Both the position numbers and the translations under genes were made by a program. Under the pieces are notes generated by a model, which did no database searches, was not told the origin of the DNA, and was given only the letters and a program-made list of their open reading frames with translations. 19,522 nt of DNA from Actinomycetes bacterium (GTDB lineage Bacteria > Actinomycetota > Coriobacteriia > WRKU01 > WQUG01), in assembly GCA_009785855.1 (NCBI GenBank), contig WQUG01000087.1:1-19522 (forward strand). The letters are read 5' to 3'. Within the stretch, counting starts at the first letter, position 1; each line of letters opens with the position of its first letter. Shown here piece by piece: positions 6,985 through 13,057 of this stretch.

Positions 6985-7968
6985 CTATCTGTCTGCAGAT
7001 ATCCCGGGAAGCAGTCGAGCGCGCAAAGCCTGGTGGCGCGCGGCGAATTCCGGGCCAGAGCACTTCAGACGCTTTCCCAGCAGAGAGCTCAGCTCCTCAG
7101 CCATCTCGCGAAACTCTCCGGTATGCATGACCTGCGCTCGTGTTACGGTAAGCTCGGTCACTCCTGCTGCGGTCAGAGCGTTGCGCCGGCGGATGTCTTG
7201 TGCAGCCCTGCCGTGAGTCGAGTGCCAGGCGTCGCTGTCATACTCGACATCGACCTGTTCGTCGGGCCAATACAGGTCGCCGCAGTACTGCCGGGGCAGG
7301 CCGGCGCGCGTTCTGCTCCGCGCCTTCTGCGAGTCGATCTCCAGTCTGATGTGGCAGTTGAGCCGTGGTTTGGGAAAGCCGTATCCGCCCAGTCGATAGG
7401 GCAGGGTCAGCAGCAGGCAGAGCACCGTCTCCATCGGCGAAGCGGCATTGTCTGCGATGAACCGCAGGGCGCGCACGGCGTTCTTGCGGCCTTTCAGCCC
7501 GGTCGCTCTTTCAAGGTAAGCGCTCAACTTCGCAACATCGGTCAGCGGACGATCGTCGCGGAAGCCTTGCCTGGGCGCGCTCTGCTTGTTCAGGCGGTAC
7601 CCACCACAGAACTCGTAGCCCAGGACCACAAGTTCGATCAGGGGAAGCTCGCTTGCCATCTGGAGGAAACAGAGCTCCGGCGAGCAGACGATCAGCTCCG
7701 GAGTGACCGGAATGAAGCTTCCTGCGGGGAACTGCCCGGAACTGATGTGGCGGTGCAGGTCGCCCAGGTTCTTCCTGACGCCCACGCTTCTTGCCAGGAC
7801 ATGAAGGGGTGTTGACAGGTTCAGAACGCCGCTCTTGCGGAGCTCCCTGACAGCTCCCGTTCTGGCCGGGACTTTGGCGGCACGCGACCGCTTCCGGCTC
7901 AGCGCGTCCTCTGCTTGCGTTCTGCGCCAGAACTCAAGTGCAGAACTATGTGAGATGAACCATTGCAT
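6985..7968 (-). CDS. Orphan protein with C-terminal DUF559/Vsr-like PD-(D/E)XK nuclease-type domain
   Basis: 327 aa from ATG 7968. The C-terminal third resembles the DUF559 branch of the restriction-endonuclease fold. E180 is in a helix, D231 is in CGDLYWPDEQ, E242 and D244 are in VDVEYDSDAWH with H249, and a D..RRNAL...GV..LTVT strand-helix ending follows. The N-terminal part (1-170) has a basic stretch and a segment VCSPELCFLQMASELPLIELVVLGYEF. That segment recalls the middle region of actinobacterial AbiEi/DUF559-type proteins, though this match is by eye only. No partner gene is adjacent. No Shine-Dalgarno precedes ATG 7968; the frame remains open for 111 codons upstream but those translate an inverted-repeat region and are rejected. 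Possible roles are DNA repair, defence or a TA-like function; none can be asserted. Confidence 0.65.
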   Translation of the reverse strand: MQWFISHSSALEFWRRTQAEDALSRKRSRAAKVPARTGAVRELRKSGVLNLSTPLHVLARSVGVRKNLGDLHRHISSGQFPAGSFIPVTPELIVCSPELCFLQMASELPLIELVVLGYEFCGGYRLNKQSAPRQGFRDDRPLTDVAKLSAYLERATGLKGRKNAVRALRFIADNAASPMETVLCLLLTLPYRLGGYGFPKPRLNCHIRLEIDSQKARSRTRAGLPRQYCGDLYWPDEQVDVEYDSDAWHSTHGRAAQDIRRRNALTAAGVTELTVTRAQVMHTGEFREMAEELSSLLGKRLKCSGPEFAARHQALRARLLPGISADR

Positions 7969-7986
7969 GCAGTGATGGTAGCTGAG

Positions 7987-8108
7987 TTTGTCCCGTTTTG
8001 ACGAAAAAAAGACAATATATGTCTCAGAATTTCGATAAAAAGACGTTGTGCTCAAAAAGCATGACGAATCAGGTGTTCGATGTCTTTTTATCGTCATTAT
8101 GGGACAAA
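7987..8108. repeat. 122-bp segment bounded by 28-bp imperfect inverted repeats
   Basis: The left arm 7987-8014 and the reverse complement of the right arm 8081-8108 match at 24 of 28 positions; both arms start TTTGTCCC and end AAAAAGACA when read inward. A further partial copy in direct orientation lies at about 8029-8045. Between them is the near-palindrome GACAATATATGTC (8011-8023). The segment is very AT-rich against its surroundings and lies just upstream of the minus-strand nuclease-like gene. It could be a small non-autonomous element or a set of operator sites. Confidence 0.6.
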
Positions 8109-8133
8109 GAGAGGCGATTTTGCTGCAGATCGG

Positions 8134-8273
8134 GAGTGCGCCCAACGGCAGCATGCTGATGGCAAGTTGGGAGTGAGTCCAAGAGGCGCGAGGCGTTGCG
8201 GCTGCGGTTCTGGGCGCACTCTCAAAGAGGGTTCGTTTTCTGCACACTGGATTCGTTGGCTCAAAATGAACCC
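8134..8273. other. Potentially structured non-coding region (two nested or adjacent hairpins)
   Basis: A perfect 11-bp inverted repeat pairs 8134-8144 (GAGTGCGCCCA) with 8211-8221 and encloses a 66-nt segment holding the palindrome CAGCATGCTG (8149-8158) and further short stems. A second hairpin pairs 8229-8239 with 8263-8273 (10 of 11). No reading frame here has start signals or recognisable protein. Which strand is transcribed is unknown; on the minus strand it would form a leader of the nuclease-like gene. It matches no RNA family I can name. Confidence 0.4.
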
Positions 8274-8275
8274 GC

Positions 8276-8304
8276 TTGACAGCTCCACTACTAAGTGACA
8301 CAAT
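8276..8304 (+). promoter_or_regulatory. Promoter of the padR-DUF1048-ABC operon
   Basis: TTGACA (8276-8281) is a perfect -35 hexamer, followed after exactly 17 bp by CACAAT (8299-8304, 4 of 6 to the -10 consensus). It drives rightward towards padR, whose start codon lies about 180 bp downstream. Confidence 0.65.
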
Positions 8305-8324
8305 AGAGTGGTACTAAGTGATAC
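8289..8324 (+). promoter_or_regulatory. Putative PadR operator: two direct repeats over the promoter
   Basis: TACTAAGTGACAC (8289-8301) and TACTAAGTGATAC (8312-8324) differ at one base in 13 and start 23 bp apart, about two helical turns. The first lies between -35 and -10, overlapping the -10, and the second covers the expected transcription start, ideal positions for repression. PadR regulators commonly control their own operon; binding here is inferred. Confidence 0.55.
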
Positions 8325-8349
8325 TGCATATCGGTGCTACTGATTAGTT

Positions 8350-8478
8350 GGACGCCGGAACGCCGGAACGCCGGAACGCCGGGACGCAGGAACGCAGGAC
8401 GCAGGAACGCAGGACGCAGGGACGCCGGAACGCCGGACAAAGGAACGCCGGAACGCAAGGACAAAGGAACGCAGGAGG
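8350..8478 (+). repeat. T-free tandem minisatellite in the padR leader
   Basis: Degenerate 7-9 bp units of the type AACGCCGG, AACGCAGG and ACAAAGG run without a break; from 8351 to 8478 the plus strand contains no T. The final unit merges into the AGGAGG (8473-8478) that serves as the padR ribosome site. The frame stays open and would encode an ERRNAGT-rich peptide, but start and ribosome signals favour ATG 8487, so this is treated as leader. Confidence 0.85.
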
Positions 8479-8486
8479 TGCGACAG

Positions 8487-8807
8487 ATGGACAACCTGAC
8501 CGAGATGCTCAAGGGCGTCCTCGAGGGCTGCGTGCTCGAGATCATCAGCCGCGGCGAGACCTACGGCTACGAGATCACGCGCCGTCTGAATGAGCTCGGT
8601 TTCACGGACGTGGTCGAGGGGACAGTCTACACGATACTGATCCGCCTGGAGCGCGGCGCACTGGTCACCACCCGCAAGAAGCCCTCGGAGCTGGGCCCGC
8701 CGCGCAAGTTCTTCGCGCTCAACGCGGCGGGGCGTGCGGAGCTGCGCACCTTCTGGGAGAAGTGGGATTACGTCGCATCACGACTGACTGAACTGAAGGA
8801 GGCCTGA
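8487..8807 (+). CDS. PadR-family transcriptional regulator
   Basis: 106 aa. The whole protein is one PadR winged-helix domain. It includes LKGVLEGCVLEIISRGETYGYEI (helix 1 to 2; residues about 8-30) and VVEGTVYTILIRLERGALV (recognition helix and start of the wing), then a short C-terminal helix. PadR proteins repress efflux or detoxification genes and are released by small ligands. Start: ATG 8487, eight bases after AGGAGG. It begins a tight four-gene operon with DUF1048 and a DrrA/B-type transporter, a frequent partnership, and probably represses the operon through the TACTAAGTGA repeats. The upstream in-frame ATG at 8334 would add 51 residues of repeat translation and is rejected. The ligand is unknown. 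Confidence 0.92.
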   Translation: MDNLTEMLKGVLEGCVLEIISRGETYGYEITRRLNELGFTDVVEGTVYTILIRLERGALVTTRKKPSELGPPRKFFALNAAGRAELRTFWEKWDYVASRLTELKEA

Positions 8808-8808
8808 C

Positions 8809-9162
8809 ATGACGATCAGAGAGAGGATCATCGGGGACCTGAACGGAAAAAGGGAATGGAAAGCGCTGAAGGCGCGGGTCAAGGCGCTGCCGGATGAGTA
8901 CGGTGTGGCCTATGCAGAGATCCAGAAGTACATCTGGAGCGCGACGGGCATCGAGACGATCAAGCCACTCCAGAACCTGGTCGAGCTGTTCGAAGAGAGC
9001 GCGCTGTCCGGGCGCAAGGTGCTCGACATCACGGGCGCCGATGTGGCGGCCTTCGTCGACGAGCTCGTGTATGGCGAGCGGGGCTACTTCGAGAAGCGCC
9101 GCCAGAAGCTCAACGAGACCCTTGCGCGCAAGCTCGGGAAGGGGAGTGCGCCCAATGACTGA
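8809..9162 (+). CDS. DUF1048 domain-containing protein
   Basis: 117 aa, close to the length of DUF1048 (PF06304) proteins. Recognisable features are the N-terminal segment with NGKREWKALKARVKALPDEY, the central AYAEIQKYIWS, and a second half ending in a helical, basic tail. Proteins of this small cytoplasmic family are commonly found beside PadR regulators and ABC-2 transporters, but their function has not been established. The AAGGAGG at 8796-8802 is six bases before ATG 8809; only one base separates it from the padR stop. Its last eight bases overlap the ATPase gene, so the four genes are clearly co-translated. It may be an accessory regulator; that is a guess from context. Confidence 0.85.
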   Translation: MTIRERIIGDLNGKREWKALKARVKALPDEYGVAYAEIQKYIWSATGIETIKPLQNLVELFEESALSGRKVLDITGADVAAFVDELVYGERGYFEKRRQKLNETLARKLGKGSAPND

Positions 9163-9940
9163 CACAGCCATCGAAGTAACGGGTTTGCGCAAGACCTTTG
9201 CGGGCCCGAAGGGCGCCAGCACCGAGGTCCTGCGCGGCGTGGACTTCACGGTCCGGCGCGGCGAGATCTTCGCGCTGCTCGGGAGCAACGGCGCGGGCAA
9301 GACCACGATCATCAACATCCTCAGCACTCTGCTCGCCGCCGACGGCGGCAGCGCCACGGTGGCCGGCTTCGACGTCGCGCGCCAGGCGGCCCAGGTCCGT
9401 GAGAACATCAGTCTGACCGGGCAGTTCGCCGCCGTCGATGGCATCCTCACCGGTCGCGAGAACATCGTCCTGGTCGCGAAACTGCGTGATGTGCCCGAGC
9501 CGACGAAGGTCGCAGACGCGCTGCTCGCCCGATTCGGCCTGACCGAGGCGGCCAACAAGCGGGCGGGCGCCTATTCCGGCGGCATGACCCGGCGCCTTGA
9601 CATCGCGATGAGTCTGGTAGGGACACCGCCGGTCATCTTCCTTGATGAGCCGACGACCGGACTGGACCCCGAGGCGCGCCTCGAGGTCTGGAAGACCGTC
9701 AAGGGGCTTGCGGACAGCGGCGTGACGATACTGCTCACCACGCAGTACCTGGATGAGGCCGAACAGCTGGCCGATCGGGTAGCGATCCTGCACGGCGGGA
9801 CGATCATCGTCAACGGGACGCTGGAAGAGCTCAAGGCGCTGCTTCCGCCTGCGAAAGTCGAGTACATCGAGAAGCAGCCGACGCTCGAAGACGTCTTTCT
9901 TGCGCTTGTCGGCGAGAAGGAGGCGAGCAGCGATGAGTAA
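9155..9940 (+). CDS. DrrA-type ABC transporter ATP-binding protein
   Basis: 261 aa. A single nucleotide-binding domain has Walker A GSNGAGKTT at residues 43-51, signature YSGGMTRRLDIAM, Walker B VIFLDEPTTGLD and a switch-region TTQYLDEAEQLADR. The YSGGM-RRLD form and TTQYLDEAE are typical of the daunorubicin-resistance (DrrA) branch, which powers ABC-2 exporters for hydrophobic drugs or lipids. The C-terminal part (about 225-261, including PTLEDVFLALVG) is the usual DrrA extension. Start: ATG 9155 after a GGAAGGGGAG ribosome site; a longer frame begins at 8894 but that part is the shadow of DUF1048. It overlaps both neighbours by eight bases. The transported compound is not known. Confidence 0.92.
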   Translation: MTDTAIEVTGLRKTFAGPKGASTEVLRGVDFTVRRGEIFALLGSNGAGKTTIINILSTLLAADGGSATVAGFDVARQAAQVRENISLTGQFAAVDGILTGRENIVLVAKLRDVPEPTKVADALLARFGLTEAANKRAGAYSGGMTRRLDIAMSLVGTPPVIFLDEPTTGLDPEARLEVWKTVKGLADSGVTILLTTQYLDEAEQLADRVAILHGGTIIVNGTLEELKALLPPAKVEYIEKQPTLEDVFLALVGEKEASSDE

Positions 9941-10685
9941 GACGATCACCTTGTTCGGGCGCCTGATGAAGCACATCACGCGCAGCCCGGATACGATCAT
10001 CACGGTCTGCATCACGCCTATCGGCATCATGCTGATGTTCGTGTATGTGATGGGCGGCGCGGTCAAGACCAGCTTGCCGGCCGGCATGAACTATGTGAGC
10101 TATCTCTTGCCCGGCATCCTGCTGATCACGATCGCGAGCGGCACCGCGTATACCACGGTGCGCCTCTTCAGCGACGTCGCGACCGGCCTGTTCTCTCGTT
10201 TCAACTCGATGCCGATCAAGCGCTCAGCGATGCTGTGGTCTCACGTCATGACCTCGGTCGTGTCCAACCTGATCTCGGTGGTGATCGTGATCCTGGTCGC
10301 GCTCACCATGGGCTTTCGTTCCAGCGCCGGACCGCTTGCGTGGCTTGCAGTGGCAGGGCTCGTCATGCTCTTCACCCTGACGCTTACCTGGATAGCGGTC
10401 ATCCCGGGCCTCGTGGCGAAAACGGTCGATGGCGCGGGGGTCTATGCGTATCCGCTGATATTCCTGCCCTTCATCAGCTCGGCCTTCGTGCCGACGGCGA
10501 CGATGCCTGCGGCGGTGCGCGCCTTTGCAGAGAACCAGCCGGTGACTTCGATCGTGAACACGATCCGGGCGCTGCTGATGCGAGCAACGATCGGCTCTGA
10601 GATCTGGGTCGCGCTCGCCTGGTGCATCGGGATCATGGCCGTGGCGTATGTCTTCGCGATGCGCATCTACCGTCGACGCGTCTAG
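9933..10685 (+). CDS. ABC-2 type transporter permease (DrrB-like)
   Basis: 250 aa. About six hydrophobic segments are visible: TVCITPIGIMLMFVYVMGGA; YLLPGILLITIASGTAYTTV; VVSNLISVVIVILVALTMGF; LAVAGLVMLFTLTLTWIAVI; YAYPLIFLPFISSAFVP; and ALAWCIGIMAVAYVFAM. FENQPVTSIVNTIRALL-like wording near 215 (here AENQPVTSIVNTIRALL) is characteristic of DrrB permeases. It pairs with the ATPase just upstream to make a two-plus-two exporter. Start: ATG 9933, nine bases after AGGAGG (9918-9923), overlapping the ATPase end by eight bases. The gene ends the operon, and a large inverted repeat lies immediately downstream. Confidence 0.9.
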   Translation: MSKTITLFGRLMKHITRSPDTIITVCITPIGIMLMFVYVMGGAVKTSLPAGMNYVSYLLPGILLITIASGTAYTTVRLFSDVATGLFSRFNSMPIKRSAMLWSHVMTSVVSNLISVVIVILVALTMGFRSSAGPLAWLAVAGLVMLFTLTLTWIAVIPGLVAKTVDGAGVYAYPLIFLPFISSAFVPTATMPAAVRAFAENQPVTSIVNTIRALLMRATIGSEIWVALAWCIGIMAVAYVFAMRIYRRRV

Positions 10686-10686
10686 G

Positions 10687-10842
10687 GAACCGGGGGGACA
10701 GGCACCGCGGTCCCACAAGTGGGAGGTGAGGGGGTCGCTCGCGTACGCGAACGAACCCCTCACCAACAGAGCTGCAAGACAAGGCGACAGCACCCCCGGC
10801 CCCCTGTCGCAAGTGGGACCACGGTGCCTGTCCCCCCGGTTC
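10687..10842. repeat. 156-bp composite palindrome with 30-bp GGGGACAGGCACC-type arms
   Basis: The arms 10687-10716 and 10813-10842 are complementary at 29 of 30 positions and contain CCGGGGGGACAGGCACC. Nested inside are a small hairpin (10711-10716 with 10719-10724), the CGTACG-core palindrome unit (10725-10764) and another stem (10784-10790 with 10804-10810). The element starts one base after the permease stop codon and occupies much of the gap before tig. It may act as a terminator or as a REP-like mobile element; no T run or transposase is present. Confidence 0.85.
10725..10764. repeat. Fifth copy of the CGCGTACGCG palindrome, opposite orientation
   Basis: Stem GGTGAGGGG/CCCCTCACC (10725-10733 with 10756-10764) surrounds TCGCTCGCGTACGCGAACGA, the reverse complement of the core seen in the array at 4661-4882. 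Its arm sequence differs from the other copies but remains perfectly paired. Confidence 0.85.
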
Positions 10843-10881
10843 TTGTCGCCTGTGCTGTTACGGTGTTGTCAGGGTAGTCTG

Positions 10882-10910
10882 CTACCATAACTCTCAGCAA
10901 CCAGTACAAT
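10882..10910 (+). promoter_or_regulatory. Candidate tig promoter
   Basis: TACAAT (10905-10910) is a good -10 hexamer; CTACCA (10882-10887) 17 bp upstream is a weak -35 (3 of 6). The leader to ATG 10955 would be about 38 bases. It is the only likely promoter between the composite palindrome and tig. Confidence 0.45.
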
Positions 10911-10954
10911 AGAAAGACGTATGTATCCCCTCTGAGAAGGAGAAAGAGACCTTC

Positions 10955-12409
10955 ATGATCGAGACCAGCTTCAAGAAAAAGGATGAGACCGCAGGCGATC
11001 TGACGGTCACGGTGCCCGCCAGTCAGGTGGACGCGGTGATCGAGAAGACCTTCAAGACTCTGGCGAAACGGGTCCGCATCCCGGGTTTTCGCCCCGGACA
11101 CGCGCCGCGTCCGGTACTCGAGCAGCAGTTGGGCAGGGACTACATCCTGACCACCGCGCTCGAGGACCTCATCAATGTGACCTATCCCCGTGCTGCCGAT
11201 CGCGAGCAGCTGCGCACGGTCGGCCAGGCCGACTTCGCCGACCCTGAGCAGCTTGAAGAGGGCAAGGACTACACCTACACCGTGACGGTGAACCTGTGTC
11301 CGGAGCTCGATCTCAAGGACACGAAGGTCGAGATCACGATGCCCCCGCGCGAGGCGACCGAGGCCGAGATCGATGCCCAGGTCGAGACCATGCGCCAGCG
11401 CTTCGCGCAGGTCCAGCCCGCCGCCAAGATCGCGCAGGTCACCGCTGACGGGGTCGCCACAGTCAGCTTCACGTCGACGATCGATGGCGAGCCCTTCGAG
11501 GGTTCCGACGTCGAGCGTCTGGTGCTGCACATGGGCGAGGGTATGATGCCCCCGCAGTTCGAAGAAGCCCTGATCGGCAAGAAGGCCGGCGAGTCCGCGA
11601 CGGCTGAGTTCGTCATCGAGGACGCGGGCGTCAACAGCGATTTCGCGGGCAAGACGATCCACTTCGACGCCCAGATCGACGAGGTCAACAAGCTCGATCT
11701 TCCGACCGTTGACGACGAGCTTGCCAGGCAGATGGGCTTCGAGACCCTTGACGCCCTGCGCGACAACCTGCGGACCTATCTGAACAACCAGCGCGCGACC
11801 TCCTGGGAGCGCATACAGGATGACCGGCTCCTCAGCACACTCGTCGCCAAACTCGAAGGCGAGCCGCCGGCAGAGATGATCGAGGCACGCCTCAGGCGCC
11901 TCAGCGAGCAGTTCGGCGAGATGCTGGGAGGCCAGAAGGAGAAGATGAGCCTGCAGGAGTACCTGCAGATGACCGGCCAGGATGAAGAGAGCTTCGCCTC
12001 TGAGATGCACCGTCAGGCAGAAGAGGGCGTGCGCGCAGATCTGGCCCTTGAGGCGCTGGCCCGGGCAGAGAACCTCTGCGCTGATGACGAGGAGATCGAC
12101 GAGGAGCTTGCTCGCGCCGCTGAGGCGAACAAGATGTCGGCCGAAGAACTCAAGCGGCGTTGGCAGGACAACGGCCTGATCACGAGCCTGCGCGACGACC
12201 TGACCCACCGCAACGCCCTGCAGTGGCTGCGCAACAGCGCGACGATCGAGATCGTCGAAGAGGCTGATAAGAAGCCCGCCGCGAAGAAGCCCGCCGCGAA
12301 GAAACCCGCTGCCACCAAGAAACCCGCTGCCGCGAAGAAGCCTGCTGCCGCCAAGAAACCCGCCGCTGCGAAGAAACCCGCTGCCAAGAGCAGCGCCAAG
12401 AAGGAATAG
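10955..12409 (+). CDS. tig: Trigger factor, ribosome-associated chaperone, with Lys/Ala/Pro repeat tail
   Basis: 484 aa against about 430 in well-studied homologues. Domain order is normal: N-terminal ribosome-binding domain with GFRPGHAP at 44-51 (His49 where many have Lys), a PPIase (FKBP-like) domain at about 150-235 starting near DGVATVSFTSTIDGEPF, and a helical C-terminal substrate-holding domain to about 437. Residues 439-484 are an extra tail of KKPAA/KKPAAA repeats, histone-H1-like. Trigger factor docks at the exit tunnel and shields nascent chains. A ribosome site AAGGAG (10937-10942) lies 12 bases before ATG 10955, a rather long distance. It precedes clpP and clpX, the usual arrangement in bacteria. 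Identity is certain; the role of the tail is not known. Confidence 0.96.
   Translation: MIETSFKKKDETAGDLTVTVPASQVDAVIEKTFKTLAKRVRIPGFRPGHAPRPVLEQQLGRDYILTTALEDLINVTYPRAADREQLRTVGQADFADPEQLEEGKDYTYTVTVNLCPELDLKDTKVEITMPPREATEAEIDAQVETMRQRFAQVQPAAKIAQVTADGVATVSFTSTIDGEPFEGSDVERLVLHMGEGMMPPQFEEALIGKKAGESATAEFVIEDAGVNSDFAGKTIHFDAQIDEVNKLDLPTVDDELARQMGFETLDALRDNLRTYLNNQRATSWERIQDDRLLSTLVAKLEGEPPAEMIEARLRRLSEQFGEMLGGQKEKMSLQEYLQMTGQDEESFASEMHRQAEEGVRADLALEALARAENLCADDEEIDEELARAAEANKMSAEELKRRWQDNGLITSLRDDLTHRNALQWLRNSATIEIVEEADKKPAAKKPAAKKPAATKKPAAAKKPAAAKKPAAAKKPAAKSSAKKE
12269..12406 (+). repeat. In-frame 15-18 bp repeats encoding the KKPAA tail of trigger factor
   Basis: Seven successive KKPAA or KKPAAA/T units are encoded, with synonymous changes between copies (AAGAAG/AAGAAA, CCCGCC/CCCGCT). 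The unit number could vary between strains by slippage. Confidence 0.85.
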
Positions 12410-12418
12410 GAGAGTCCT

Positions 12419-13057
12419 GTGAACCAGAGCGATACCTTCAGCGATCCGATCCGCGCACAACTCGTCCCGATGGTCATCGAGCAGACGAACCGCGGCGAGC
12501 GCAGCTTCGACATCTACTCGCGTCTGCTCAACGACCGGGTGGTCTTTCTGACCGGCGAGGTCAACGAGGTCAGCGCGAGCATCGTCATCGCTCAGTTGCT
12601 GCACCTGGAAAGTGTGGATCCGGATAAGGACATCCAGTTCTACCTCAACTCACCGGGCGGATCGGTGACCGATGGGCTCGGCATCTATGACACGATGCGC
12701 TATATCAAGCCAGCGGTCTCGACGATCTGCATCGGTCAGTGCGCGAGCATGGGCGCGGTCCTGCTCGCCGCCGGCGAGAAGGGCAAGCGCTTCGCCCTGC
12801 CGCACTCCCGCGTCCTGATCCATCAGCCCTCCGGCGGCGCCCAGGGCCAGGCCTCCGACATCAAGATCCAGGCAGAGGAGATCCTGCGCATGCGCAAGGA
12901 GCTCAACATGATCTTGTCGGAGTGCACGGGGCAGCCGGTCGAGCGTATCGATGAGGACACGGATCGCGACAACATCATGAACGCGGAGGAAGCCAAGGCT
13001 TACGGCCTGGTCGACGCGGTCATCGAGAACCGCAAGAGACCTGAAGAGAAGAAGTGA
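12419..13057 (+). CDS. clpP: ATP-dependent Clp protease proteolytic subunit
   Basis: 212 aa. The catalytic triad is present with the spacing of the family: S110 in GQCASMG, H135 in RVLIHQP and D184 in EDTDRDN (25 and 49 residues apart). FYLNSPGGSV (74-83) is the conserved oxyanion-region strand. ClpP forms a 14-subunit barrel that degrades proteins fed by ClpX or ClpC. The start is GTG 12419, six bases after an AGGAGA site formed at the tig stop codon, giving a nine-base gap to tig. Its stop overlaps the GTG of clpX by four bases (GTGA). Only one clpP is seen here; many actinobacteria have two in tandem. Confidence 0.96.
   Translation: MNQSDTFSDPIRAQLVPMVIEQTNRGERSFDIYSRLLNDRVVFLTGEVNEVSASIVIAQLLHLESVDPDKDIQFYLNSPGGSVTDGLGIYDTMRYIKPAVSTICIGQCASMGAVLLAAGEKGKRFALPHSRVLIHQPSGGAQGQASDIKIQAEEILRMRKELNMILSECTGQPVERIDEDTDRDNIMNAEEAKAYGLVDAVIENRKRPEEKK

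Noticed and set aside
7969..8301. 111-codon upstream extension of the nuclease-like protein
   Set aside because: It covers inverted repeats and hairpins and has no protein-like composition.
8334..8486. Longer PadR start giving an ERRNAGT-rich N-terminus
   Set aside because: Codons come from the T-free repeat; AGGAGG before ATG 8487 and the PadR domain boundary mark the true start.
10760..12604. 614-codon minus-strand frame opposite tig
   Set aside because: A GC-rich antisense shadow; tig on the plus strand is certain and the minus translation has low-complexity runs with no domain.
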